Positions 54,628 through 63,972 of a DNA stretch of 64,000 nucleotides are shown in pieces. Each line of letters opens with the position of its first letter. Positions within the stretch are counted from its first letter, which is position 1. Location of the stretch: contig CAIZFE010000101.1 of NCBI GenBank assembly GCA_903932145.1, positions 62,001-126,000 on the forward strand. The letters are read 5' to 3'. Made by a program: the position numbers and the translations under genes. The notes beneath the pieces were generated by a model, which was not told the DNA's origin, did not search any database, and saw only the letters and a list, made by a program, of their open reading frames with translations. This stretch comes from an uncultured Rhodopila sp. GTDB lineage: Bacteria; Pseudomonadota; Alphaproteobacteria; Acetobacterales; Acetobacteraceae.

Positions 54628-55478
54628 TAGTGCCGGCCGGGTGTTGGCCGCTCAGGCGGAACGACACCATTCAGGCCGTAGTCGAAAATCCGCACGACCT
54701 CCAGCTTCTGTAGCAGAGCGGCGGGCTCGACATCGGCCGCACCGCTGGCCGTGTAATGGACGGTGCCGATCGGCAGATTGGCCGGAAACGCGTTCGCCTC
54801 AGCACTGGTGACGATGCGTTCGCCCTCTTTCGGAACGATGCCCTCCGGCCAATATTGCAAACGCGGCCGCGTGCCATTGGTGCCAACCAGGATCGCGTGC
54901 GCCCGGGAGGTTTCCATGATCACAGGTATGCGGCTGTTCAGATCGGTGATCAGCAGCACCCGCGCGGTGCGGGAGCCGACTTCGGTGATCCGGCCAATCA
55001 GGCCACGCTCATCCACCGCGATCTCGCCTTTGCGGACACCATGGTTGGGACCGACCGACAGCAACACCGCCTTGGCATAGGCGCCGCCCGCATCGGCGAC
55101 GACGCGCGCCGTGACATAGGATGCGTCGGCGTCGGGTATCCATTGCAGGCTGGCCTTCAATCGCTGATTTTCCGCGTCCAGTGCCAGCGCGATCGACTGC
55201 CAGCGCCGCAGTTTCTCGTTTTCATCGCGCAGCCTGGCGTTCTCTTCGCGCATCGTCCACAGGGTGGCGGTTTCGGTGATCGATGCCTGGATTTGACTCA
55301 GCGGCGACGACAGCACCGCGTAGATCGGGACCAACCCGTCTGCCAGCGCGATACGCGCCCGTTCAGCCAGCAGCGTGTCGGCCTTGCCCAGCAGCATGAC
55401 GCCGAACGACACCACGATCAGCACCGGCAGTGTCAACCGAGCCAACGCCTGGCGAGCCTGGATCGAAAGCCGGATCAT
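54627..55478 (-). CDS. mreC: Cell-shape protein MreC
   Basis: Periplasmic scaffold protein of 283 residues with one N-terminal membrane segment (LPVLIVVSFGVMLLGKADTL), a coiled coil (WTMREENARLRDENEKLRRW near 74) and the two beta-barrel domains typical of MreC (VTARVVADAGGAYAKAVLLS, GLIGRITEVGSRTARVLLIT). It follows mreB after a gap holding a palindromic element and precedes mreD. Confidence 0.93.
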   Translation of the reverse strand: MIRLSIQARQALARLTLPVLIVVSFGVMLLGKADTLLAERARIALADGLVPIYAVLSSPLSQIQASITETATLWTMREENARLRDENEKLRRWQSIALALDAENQRLKASLQWIPDADASYVTARVVADAGGAYAKAVLLSVGPNHGVRKGEIAVDERGLIGRITEVGSRTARVLLITDLNSRIPVIMETSRAHAILVGTNGTRPRLQYWPEGIVPKEGERIVTSAEANAFPANLPIGTVHYTASGAADVEPAALLQKLEVVRIFDYGLNGVVPPERPTPGRH

Positions 55479-55517
55479 CTGGATCCTTCAACGAATTGGG
55501 GCACTCGATGTGCCCTT

Positions 55518-55597
55518 CGTCATGGCCCGGCGTGCCCGGACCACATAGTGCAGCTCATGCCGGGACCGATGGCCCCGGCAAGCCGGGGAGCGTCACC
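55518..55597. repeat. Palindromic element between mreB and mreC
   Basis: Left arm CGTCATGGCCCGGCGTGCCC then GGACCACAT; right part CGATGGCCCCGGCAAGCCGG then GGAGCGTCACC. The arms pair with several mismatches, an older copy. It fills most of the 141-bp gap between two genes of the elongasome operon. Confidence 0.7.
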
Positions 55598-55619
55598 CCG
55601 GCGAAGCACGACGGCGTGA

Positions 55620-56774
<1,155 letters not shown>

Positions 56775-56904
56775 TCACAAGGGCCAGTTGACGATTCCGA
56801 GATCGATTGCACCGAAACCGCGTGTTTATCATCATCATATCAAAGATCTGTGAGGCTGCGACTTACCGGCCGGTATCGGCGTTGCCCCCGCAAGGAGGCA
56901 TTTT

Positions 56905-57111
56905 ATGCGACAATCCGTACTTATACTTCTTGTCGTAACCACGATCGGCCTAGCCGGCTGCGGCAGCAGCCCGGGGACTCGGGCGGTGACCGGTGGCCTG
57001 ATGGGCGCCGGTGCCGGCGCGGGGGTTGCCGCTGTGACCGGAGGTAAACCCGCGACCGGAGCCCTGATTGGCGGCGGTGTCGGTGCGGTGGGTGGGGCTG
57101 TCACCCGGTAG
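56905..57111 (+). CDS. Glycine-zipper lipoprotein
   Basis: Small lipoprotein of 68 residues. The signal peptide ends at the lipobox GLAGC (Cys19); the rest is a glycine zipper, GGLMGAGAGAGVAAVTGG and GALIGGGVGAVGGAV, like OmpA-associated 17-kDa-antigen and YMGG-type proteins that insert in membranes. The start at 56905 has AGGAGGCA-like sequence upstream. A role in the outer membrane is inferred. Confidence 0.8.
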   Translation: MRQSVLILLVVTTIGLAGCGSSPGTRAVTGGLMGAGAGAGVAAVTGGKPATGALIGGGVGAVGGAVTR

Positions 57112-57331
57112 TCGCCCTAAAGATGGCGATGGTGAACCCGCTTGGGCGGCGACGTCTGGTGCGCTGACGCCCCCGAACCATTTGGATGGTATACGCTCTT
57201 ACCTGCCGAGAGGGAGGCAGTCGTTGATGTCCACCGGTTCGCCGGTCACCGTTGCGGTGAAAGCTTAGTGCCACCCGCCAGCGGGCCAGCAAACAGGGTG
57301 AAGCCGGTTACGATCCTATGTTCGAAAATTC

Positions 57332-57770
57332 AACGCCAAGATCGAGGCGCCGCTTCTACGGGGGATGCCGGGAAGAGCTGCGTTGTGGTCGCCTCGGAGG
57401 TGAAGCCCCTAAGTAACCAAACAACAAAGGCGACCTAGGAAATCAGTGCGTAGATCCCGTCCGCGCCCAAAGAGCCAGTGGAAGCAATACACGGGATCAC
57501 GAGCACCATTCAGGAGGTGATCGCAATTGCAGTGAGCATTGCCGTCGCGGTTAAGGAGCACGGCGCGGCGACGGCGGGATCGCGCAACCTGGAACAAATG
57601 GAGCACTCGGCGCGAGAGGTGACGGCGAATATTGAACGCGTGGGCTGAGTCGCGCCAGAGACAGACGCCGCAGCGAGCCAAGTAATGACCTCAGTGGGGG
57701 ACCGGTCCCGCCACGCAGAGCAACTGACAAACGGCGTCGGGCGTTTCGTTGTGGAGGTCCGCGCCGCATT
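57332..57770 (+). pseudogene. Methyl-accepting chemotaxis protein, 3' remnant
   Basis: Decayed signalling domain. From NAKIEA at 57332 a frame break leads into GDAGKSCVVVASEVKPLSNQ, the MCP hairpin-tip exit, then IQEVIAIAVSIAVAVKEHGA, NLEQMEHSAREVTANIERVG, ASQVMTSVGDRSRHAEQLTN and GVGRFVVEVRAA, the standard end. In-frame stops occur at 57436, 57451 and 57646. The sensor half and first signalling helix are missing. Confidence 0.8.
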
Positions 57771-57921
57771 GGACAAATTGAGTGATGTCGAACGGCTTCG
57801 CATGCGTTGCTGCCAGGCCCGGCTGGGTTGCCGACGAATTTCTCGCCATATCTTATTTGGGATAAGCATTATGGTTCTAAACAATTGGGCGATGGCCAGC
57901 CCAATCTCTCGCAATGACGCC

Positions 57922-58348
57922 TTGCATCAAGTTGTTTACGTCAGCCGAGCGACGCTCGCGCTCCATTCGGGTCAGTTTGAATTCGTTGCGAATACTCTGA
58001 TAACCGCCCGCGAACAATAACAAACGAATAGACGTTACGGAGGTTTTTCTGGCAAGAGACGAGTTTTTTGTTCATATTCTTGAAAGAAAACGCATAAATC
58101 TCGAAATCATTATCGCCAGGATATCTTTCGACAGGAGCCACAGCAACATTCGGATACTTTTGAGTGGACCATTAGGTTTGCCCGGTGGGATATGTGCGCC
58201 AGCACCTTGTCCCTCACTGATAGCGAAATCGTTCAGATTTTGCCGAGCAGCGGCAAATTTGACGAGCAAAAAACTGAATGCGGATGCCGCGCTGCGACTT
58301 CTTTTGATCGTCGAACGCATGCAAGCGGTGCACGCGAAAGCGCAATAA
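57922..58348 (+). pseudogene. BLUF photoreceptor, frameshifted
   Basis: BLUF domains sense blue light with FAD. The first part, LHQVVYVSRATLALHSGQFE, has the conserved Tyr (VYVSRAT), but runs into TAA at 58018. Shifting frame near 58010 gives ANNNKRIDVTEVFLARDEFF then VHILERKRINLEIIIARISF and DRSHSNIRIL, as in a BLUF core, ending LLLIVERMQAVHAKAQ before 58348. The flavin-contact glutamine of the F-x-Q-x-LEG motif is His here and the following Gly is Arg. The gene is therefore dead or greatly altered. Confidence 0.75.
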
Positions 58349-58491
58349 TAAATTGAGCAGCAAACGTAGAACCGGCAAGAGCCGGCGGCTCGCCCCGGGT
58401 CAGGAGGTACGGTGTCGCCGTTTCGCCTGCACCTCACAAATTCGTCACCGTATCGTGGTGAGGTGCCAGCGACTGGCAGTCGAGCGTGGTA

Positions 58492-59739
58492 TCAGTCTTC
58501 GGTTGCAGGGAGCGGAAGGGAAGCGGGAGTCTCGACAATACCAAGCAATGGATTGAACCCGCTCAAACGCTCCGCCCACACGTAATCGGCGAGGACGCGA
58601 CGGCGGGCGGCGGCACCAATCAGCCGCCCCTCGGGGCCGATGGCCGCCAGACAGGCCGCCGCGAACGACGCCGCATCCGACGCCAGGATCACTTCGGTCC
58701 CCGGTTGGGCGCCGATCCCCTCCAGGGCCTCGGGCGTCACCACCACCGGCTTCGCCATGGCCATCGCCTCCAGCACCTTGTTCTGGATGCCGCGCGCTAT
58801 ACGCATCGGCGCCACGCCGGCGGTGGCGTTGGCAATGTAGGGACGCACGTCCGGCACACGGCCCGAGACGAAAACACCAGGAGCTTCCGCCAACCGGAGA
58901 ACTTCGGGGGTGGGGCTCGAGCCCACGATATGGAACTGACAGCTTGGTTGGGTTCGTCGAACGAGCGGCAAGATCGTCCCGGCGAACCAGCAAACGGCAT
59001 CGACGTTCGGCGGATAATCCATCGTCCCTGTGAAAACGTAATTCGGACGGGAGGTATCGTAGGGTGGCGCTTCCGCGGCGCCTGGCCACGCCGGATCGAA
59101 ATACACATGATCAATGCCGTTGCTGACCGATTGAATTTTGGCCGCGCAATCGGGCACCATCCGAGTGAACAGTTCGGCCTCTTGTGGCGAAACGAATGTG
59201 CTCCAGTCGGCTTCCCGGGCAATACGCCTTTCCAGCTTAGCGGTCAGCCGCCACTCCCGCGCATGCACCAGTCTCATGAGGAAAGAGCCGATATCCGCGT
59301 AGGCCCGCCACTTTTCAGAATCCACGTCCATCAGATCGACCAGGCAGACCGGTGCGCGGAAGCCGGCGTCGAGCACATACGGCGCCATATTGGACGAACA
59401 GATCACCACTGCCGCCGGCTTTACCTCGGCGAGGACGTTTCGGACCCAGGCCGCAAGGCCCTTGTCATAATAGAACGTGACGCTGAGTGGCTCGTTGGTC
59501 AGCAGACCGCGCAAACACGTCAGCTTGGCTCGTTTGCGATCCAGTTTGACAAAATGAGACGTGCTGCACAGCGCCCGCACGGTATCGACATATTCGAGGT
59601 CCCGCGGATCGTCCACCAGACATCCCATGTGGACGTTATAAAACCTGCGCAAGTGATTTAGAATTTGCAGCGAACGGATTTTTTCCCCTTTGGTTGGCGG
59701 GTACGGAATCCGTTGAGTCAGGAAAAGCAGGTCTTGCAT
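58492..59739 (-). CDS. TIGR03087-family glycosyltransferase, PEP-CTERM/XrtA system-associated
   Basis: GT-B glycosyltransferase of 415 residues. The N-terminus DLLFLTQRIPYPPTKGEKIR and VHMGCLVDDPRDLEYVDTVR are the TIGR03087 signature; the C-terminal half has FTGTMDYPPNVDAVCWFAGT and EAMAMAKPVVVTPEALEGIG. These proteins usually sit in exopolysaccharide clusters with exosortase XrtA, but none of those genes is in this window. ATG 59739 precedes the conserved start; the upstream frame lacks support. Confidence 0.85.
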   Translation of the reverse strand: MQDLLFLTQRIPYPPTKGEKIRSLQILNHLRRFYNVHMGCLVDDPRDLEYVDTVRALCSTSHFVKLDRKRAKLTCLRGLLTNEPLSVTFYYDKGLAAWVRNVLAEVKPAAVVICSSNMAPYVLDAGFRAPVCLVDLMDVDSEKWRAYADIGSFLMRLVHAREWRLTAKLERRIAREADWSTFVSPQEAELFTRMVPDCAAKIQSVSNGIDHVYFDPAWPGAAEAPPYDTSRPNYVFTGTMDYPPNVDAVCWFAGTILPLVRRTQPSCQFHIVGSSPTPEVLRLAEAPGVFVSGRVPDVRPYIANATAGVAPMRIARGIQNKVLEAMAMAKPVVVTPEALEGIGAQPGTEVILASDAASFAAACLAAIGPEGRLIGAAARRRVLADYVWAERLSGFNPLLGIVETPASLPLPATED

Positions 59740-60000
59740 TTTGGTATCTATAACGATCGGCGATGGATTAGGCCACCCATCAATACCAAAGCGATACCGC
59801 TTTTCGTCAGCTGTTCGCTGTCCTATCACAACGAAATCATCACGGTATCAGGTCAGTGCATCCGCACGTCAAACGACGATCCAAGCAGGCTTATTGGTCA
59901 CTCGGGCCGATGCCAGCATCGGTGTTGATGTCGGCTCCCGCTTGGCATCCACCATAACAGAAGCGGAATGGCGATACATTAATGTCAACAAGGACCGACA

Positions 60001-61140
60001 TTAGCTTTCCTCGCGTAACGCCCCTAACGCCGCATCAACCCCGAAATCGCCCGGCAGCGCGCCGCGCGGAAACAGCCGCGTGACATGGCCCATCTTGCGG
60101 CCCGGCAGCGCTTCGGCCTTGCCGTACAGATGCGGAATGATGCCCGGCTCCGCCAGAGCAACCGGCCACAGAGCCATGCCCTCCGGCCCGATCAGGTTCT
60201 TCATCACCGCGTCCGAATGCCTCACCGCCGGCGGCAGCGGCAAACCGGCGATCGCCCGGATGTGCATTTCGAACTGACTCGCCGGACACGCATCGATCGT
60301 CCAGTGACCGGAGTTATGCGGCCGCGGCGCGATCTCATTCACCAGCACCTGCCCGGTGCTATCGACAAACATCTCGACCGCCAGCAGACCAATCAGGTCC
60401 AACGCCTCCACCACCCGCCGCGCGATCGCCTGCGCCGCCTGTTCGACCGCCACCGAAATCCGGGCCGGGGCCAGGGTCATATCGAGAATATGGTCGCGAT
60501 GGCGGTTCTCCACCGCATCGAACGCCGCCACGCTGCCATCGCCCCCCCGAGCCACGACGACGCTGATTTCCATCGCGAAATCGACGAAACCTTCCAGCAC
60601 CAACGGCCGGGGACTCAACCGCTCCCACGCCGCATCCAGGTCAGCGGCGCAGCGCAGCATCGCCTGGCCCTTACCGTCGTACCCCAGCCGCGTCGTCTTC
60701 AGGACCGCCGGCAAACCCAGCCGCGCCACCGCGTCATCCAGTTCCTGGCGGGACCCGACCGCCGCCCATGGGGCCGTCGCCACGCCGGCGTTATTCAGAA
60801 AGGTCTTCTCATCGACCCGGTCCTGGCTGATCCGCAACACCGACGCCGCCGGGCGGACAGGACGAATGGAGGCCAGAAGGTCCAGACCCTCGGCACTGAT
60901 GTTCTCGAATTCGAAGCTGATCACATCGACAGAGTTCGCAAACGCCCGCAGTGAAACGGGATCGCTGTAATCACTAATTGTTACAGCATGCGAGACTTGC
61001 GCCGCAGGACTATCGGTCTCTCGCGTCAGAATGTGGCAACGATAGCCAAGCCGCGCGGCGGCGAGCGCGGACATGCGCCCCAGTTGCCCACCACCAACCA
61101 GCCCGATGGTCGCGTTGGGCGGGAGCGGAAAGCACGTCAT
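60001..61140 (-). CDS. purK: 5-(carboxyamino)imidazole ribonucleotide synthase
   Basis: ATP-grasp enzyme of purine synthesis, 379 residues, converting AIR and bicarbonate to N5-CAIR. Motifs: [20 protein letters not shown] at the N-terminus, [16 protein letters not shown] near residue 145, and [20 protein letters not shown] near 265. Its start overlaps the purE stop by four bases (ATGA). Confidence 0.96.
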   Translation of the reverse strand: MTCFPLPPNATIGLVGGGQLGRMSALAAARLGYRCHILTRETDSPAAQVSHAVTISDYSDPVSLRAFANSVDVISFEFENISAEGLDLLASIRPVRPAASVLRISQDRVDEKTFLNNAGVATAPWAAVGSRQELDDAVARLGLPAVLKTTRLGYDGKGQAMLRCAADLDAAWERLSPRPLVLEGFVDFAMEISVVVARGGDGSVAAFDAVENRHRDHILDMTLAPARISVAVEQAAQAIARRVVEALDLIGLLAVEMFVDSTGQVLVNEIAPRPHNSGHWTIDACPASQFEMHIRAIAGLPLPPAVRHSDAVMKNLIGPEGMALWPVALAEPGIIPHLYGKAEALPGRKMGHVTRLFPRGALPGDFGVDAALGALREES

Positions 61141-61643
61141 GACGGATCGAGTCGGGAAGGCTCATCCGCAACGGCCGCGGTCTGTTCGGCCCGCACTGCG
61201 TCCAGCCTAACCGCTAGCTCGGCATCGTAGGTCGCCAACATGGAAACCGCCAGTAAGGCCGCGTTCACCGCCCCGGCGCGGCCGATCGCGAGAGTCCCGA
61301 CAGGAATACCCGCCGGCATCTGGACAATCGAGAGCAGGCTGTCCATACCCTTCAGGGCATGCGATTCGATAGGAACTCCCAACACCGGCAGCGACGTCCA
61401 GGACGCGCACATCCCCGGCAAATGGGCCGCGCCCCCTGCCCCGGCGACAATAACCTTCAGCCCGCGGTCCCGCGCCGTCCGCGCATACTCACGCAACCGG
61501 TCCGGGGTGCGATGGGCGGAGACAATCTTCACCTCGTGCGCTACCCCCAGCCGGGTCAGCATATCGGCGGCATGCGTCATGGTGGGCCAGTCCGACTGGC
61601 TCCCCATGATAATCCCGACCAGCGGTTGCGTCGGTTCCGGCAT
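61137..61643 (-). CDS. purE: 5-(carboxyamino)imidazole ribonucleotide mutase
   Basis: N5-CAIR mutase of 168 residues, the step after PurK. The signature [20 protein letters not shown] (about 8-27), [17 protein letters not shown] near 40 and [20 protein letters not shown] near 67 are intact. The gene precedes purK, with which it overlaps, and a DUF465 gene lies 1 bp upstream on the same strand. Confidence 0.96.
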   Translation of the reverse strand: MPEPTQPLVGIIMGSQSDWPTMTHAADMLTRLGVAHEVKIVSAHRTPDRLREYARTARDRGLKVIVAGAGGAAHLPGMCASWTSLPVLGVPIESHALKGMDSLLSIVQMPAGIPVGTLAIGRAGAVNAALLAVSMLATYDAELAVRLDAVRAEQTAAVADEPSRLDPS

Positions 61644-61644
61644 A

Positions 61645-61848
61645 TCAGGCGATGCTGTCCGGGATCAGCCGGCTTTCCAGCCAGGCGATCTCATCGCGCA
61701 GCATCAGTTTGCGCTTCTTGAGGCGTTGCAGGTGCAACTGGTCTGAAGCCCCCTGATCGGCCAGACGCGCGATCACCGTGTCAAGATCACGATGTTCGCT
61801 GCGGAGCCCATGCAGTTTACGCAGCAGCGAATCTCTATCGCTCAGCAT
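61645..61848 (-). CDS. DUF465 (YdcH-like) small protein
   Basis: Coiled-coil protein of 67 residues of the YdcH/DUF465 family, with [20 protein letters not shown] and [20 protein letters not shown], the H-x2-L...LK-K-x-LKLRDEI pattern. Function is unknown. It directly precedes purE (1 bp), so it shares that transcript, a common layout in alphaproteobacteria. Confidence 0.88.
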   Translation of the reverse strand: MLSDRDSLLRKLHGLRSEHRDLDTVIARLADQGASDQLHLQRLKKRKLMLRDEIAWLESRLIPDSIA

Positions 61849-61995
61849 GTTTGCAACCCACGATAGAAATAATCTGTTATTCCAAGCAGCACTTCACGAC
61901 TGGTCAAGTCGATGGCAATCGCGTTACGGTGTTTTGCCCCGGCCACTTCGGTGGCCGCTGGCAGACAACCGGTTAAACGCGGAGGTACCCAGCCC

Positions 61996-62169
61996 ATGAG
62001 TCTGAATACCCGTCTCGACGCCCTAAAGGAACGCCATGCGTCCCTCGAAACCAAGATTTTCGATGAGGACCATCGACCGCAACCCGATGCAGAAGCTCTC
62101 ACCCGACTGAAGGTCGAAAAGCTACGCCTTAAGGAAGAGATGGAGCGCCTACGAACCTTGGTACACTGA
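61996..62169 (+). CDS. DUF465 (YdcH-like) small protein, second copy
   Basis: Coiled-coil protein of 57 residues: MSLNTRLDALKERHASLETK then DAEALTRLKVEKLRLKEEME, the same family as the gene at 61645 on the other strand. ATG 61996 has GGAGGT upstream. The two copies are divergent, 147 bp apart. Confidence 0.86.
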   Translation: MSLNTRLDALKERHASLETKIFDEDHRPQPDAEALTRLKVEKLRLKEEMERLRTLVH

Positions 62170-62202
62170 GCGGACACCGTTCAACCTAACCCGTCACGCC
62201 GA

Positions 62203-62781
62203 TCAGGCGGCCTCGTCCGCCTCCGGCGGTGGCGGGACGGGAACCACCTTCCCTTCGCGATGCAGCCGCTCATTGGCCGCCGCGACAGCGGCATTCAAAT
62301 CCGTTTGACTGCAAGACCCCAGAATCACCGGATCGCGCGGCTTGATGTTCGGGCTGTTCCAATGGGTGCGGTCGCGCACTTTCTGGATGGTGTCCTTGGT
62401 GGTGCCGAGCAGCTTGCCGATCTGGATTTCCGAAAGCTGCGGAAAATTGCGCAACAGGAATGCGATGGCATCCGGACGGTCATTGCGCTTCGCCACGGGG
62501 GTATAGCGTGCCCCGCGCTGGCGCTTCGGCGCTGGCATCGAGTTGGCCATCAGCTTCAGCCGGGCATTGGGGTCGGCTTCGCATTGGCGGATATTCGCCA
62601 GCGTGGTCTGCATGTTGGCAACCGGATCGTAACCCACGATTCCCTGCGCGACCTCACCATCGGCGATGGCCTGGACCTCAAGCGGGTGCATGCCGCAGAA
62701 GTCCGCGATCTGGGTGAAGGTCAGGGCGGTTTTCTCGATCAACCACACGGCGGTGGCTTTGGGCATCAGCGGAAGGGTCAT
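62203..62781 (-). CDS. trcR: DUF1013 cell-cycle regulator TrcR
   Basis: Alphaproteobacterial protein of 192 residues. It opens LPLMPKATAVWLIEKTALTF and goes on TQIADFCGMHPLEVQAIADG then EVAQGIVGYDPVANMQT, the DUF1013 signature; a helix-turn-helix-like SEIQIGKLLGTTKDTIQKVR with DRTHWNSPNIKPRDPVILG follows near residue 120. TrcR binds many cell-cycle promoters in Caulobacter-type species. ATG 62781 is preferred to the GTG at 62790. Confidence 0.9.
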   Translation of the reverse strand: MTLPLMPKATAVWLIEKTALTFTQIADFCGMHPLEVQAIADGEVAQGIVGYDPVANMQTTLANIRQCEADPNARLKLMANSMPAPKRQRGARYTPVAKRNDRPDAIAFLLRNFPQLSEIQIGKLLGTTKDTIQKVRDRTHWNSPNIKPRDPVILGSCSQTDLNAAVAAANERLHREGKVVPVPPPPEADEAA

Positions 62782-63003
62782 GGCTTTCACTCTCAGGGTC
62801 GCCGGCGGATGTATTCACTCTTACGGTGTCGTTTGCAGGCCATTCAGCGCAAAGGACACATCGTAGCCGCGGACGAACGTCGGATATGGCAAGACCGCGG
62901 AGGTGGGTCAAGCGACTTTGGCGGTATTCTCAATGTTCTGTGGCGCATGGCTCAAAGGACCGGGTTCAAGCTATGCTTCGGTCCAGGTCTGACGGAGGAA
63001 ACG

Positions 63004-63195
63004 ATGGCCCGCGATGAAGACGAACCCCTGACGAAACGCCGCAGACTGGAGCCGTTGTTCCTCGACAGCCTGGGAATCGAAGAACTCCGGAGCTACATCG
63101 ACGAACTGCGAACCGAGATCGCGCGGGTTGAGGCGGATATCGGCCGCAAGAGCAGCCACCGCAGCGCGGCAGACGCATTCTTCAAAAAAACATAA
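63004..63195 (+). CDS. DUF1192 family small protein
   Basis: Protein of 63 residues. MARDEDEPLTKRRRLEPL is followed by GIEELRSYIDELRTEIARVE and ADIGRKSSHRSAADAFFK, the DUF1192 pattern of a short helix hairpin. GGAGGAAACG sets the start. Function is unknown; it is common in alphaproteobacteria. Confidence 0.88.
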   Translation: MARDEDEPLTKRRRLEPLFLDSLGIEELRSYIDELRTEIARVEADIGRKSSHRSAADAFFKKT

Positions 63196-63200
63196 AAACA

Positions 63201-63220
63201 GGGGCCGATCGCTCGGCCCC
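63201..63220. terminator. Bidirectional intrinsic terminator between DUF1192 and hsp20
   Basis: GGGGCCGA-TCGC-TCGGCCCC with an A-run before it and a pyrimidine tail after it. Leftward it is followed by TGTTTTT, so it stops hsp20; rightward it closes the DUF1192 gene. Confidence 0.8.
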
Positions 63221-63237
63221 CATCCTTCAGCAAGACC

Positions 63238-63717
63238 TTAGGCGGCCTTGGCGGCATCCTGCGAGTCGTTGGCTATCGTCGTCGGAGCAACCGGCGCATT
63301 ACTGCCGATAACGATCTTCCGCGGCTTCAGCGCCTCGGGGACCACACGCTTCAGGCCGACATGCAAAAGGCCCAACTGAACGTCCGCGCCATCCACGACC
63401 ATGTGGTCGGCCAGGACAAAGCGACGCTCAAACGCACGGCCGGCAATGCCGCGGTAGAGTATCTCAGCCGGCTGGCCATCGTTGGCGACCCGGCCGGAGA
63501 CGAACAGCATGTTGTCCTTCACCGTGATATCCAGGTCTTCCGGATGGAAACCCGCCACCGCCATGGTGATGCGGTAGGAATCGTCTCCGGTCTTTTCGAT
63601 GTTGTACGGGGGGTAAGTCTGCGCTTCCTGGCTGGAAGCGGCGGTGTCCACAAGCCGAGCCAGACGGTCGAAGCCGATCGCGGTACGGAAGAGTGGCGCA
63701 AAGTTTACGGTCGTCAT
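63238..63717 (-). CDS. Small heat-shock protein, Hsp20/IbpA family
   Basis: Chaperone of 159 residues. The alpha-crystallin domain starts with YPPYNIEKTGDDSYRITMAV and has AGFHPEDLDITVKDNMLFVS, YRGIAGRAFERRFVLADHMV and GLLHVGLKRVVPEALKPRKI, the last a common IbpA-type end. It binds unfolded proteins under stress. An RNA-thermometer-like leader and a heat-shock-type promoter lie upstream. Confidence 0.93.
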   Translation of the reverse strand: MTTVNFAPLFRTAIGFDRLARLVDTAASSQEAQTYPPYNIEKTGDDSYRITMAVAGFHPEDLDITVKDNMLFVSGRVANDGQPAEILYRGIAGRAFERRFVLADHMVVDGADVQLGLLHVGLKRVVPEALKPRKIVIGSNAPVAPTTIANDSQDAAKAA

Positions 63718-63815
63718 GGAAAAACCTCCTGCGAAGCAAGGTCATTGGTTGCAGGCCGCCCACACTCGGGCCGGCCCTGGTCTGATCGTCGAAAACCCCA
63801 TTGGGCATTCCCGAC
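63718..63815 (-). promoter_or_regulatory. ROSE-like RNA thermometer leader of hsp20
   Basis: The leader just before the start reads CTTGCTTCGCAGGAGG then TTTTTCC and ATG. The CUUGC can pair with GCAGG, hiding the Shine-Dalgarno AGGAGG, and TTGCT before it is the conserved U(U/C)GCU element of ROSE thermometers that control Hsp20 genes in rhizobia and relatives. The leader length (about 98 nt) also fits. Confidence 0.6.
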
Positions 63816-63820
63816 GCAAA

Positions 63821-63851
63821 CACAGATGGTGTTCCCCGGACCCAGTTCAAG
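63821..63851 (-). promoter_or_regulatory. Candidate heat-shock sigma-32 promoter of hsp20
   Basis: On the minus strand, CTTGAA is followed 14 nt later by CACCATCT, similar to the alphaproteobacterial RpoH pattern (CTTG, spacer, CCYTAT-like). Placement about 100 nt upstream of hsp20 agrees with the leader above. Called by eye. Confidence 0.45.
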
Positions 63852-63972
63852 AGGCTCCATGACAACGCCCCGGACAGACCTTGCCTGCTCGCTTGGGGCG
63901 CTGTCCGGCAGTGACACCAATCCGGATCTACAATACCGTTTACAACAGATCACCACGAAAGGTGGATCAAGC

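Noticed and set aside
57142-57300. Short plus-strand peptide PFGWYTLLPAEREAVVDV before the MCP remnant
   Set aside because: Looks protein-like but is too short to identify and has no start signal; it could be another piece of a dead gene.
62260-63195. 311-codon plus-strand frame ending with the DUF1192 protein
   Set aside because: Only the last 63 codons are the real gene (start at 63004 with GGAGGAAACG); the rest is antisense to trcR.
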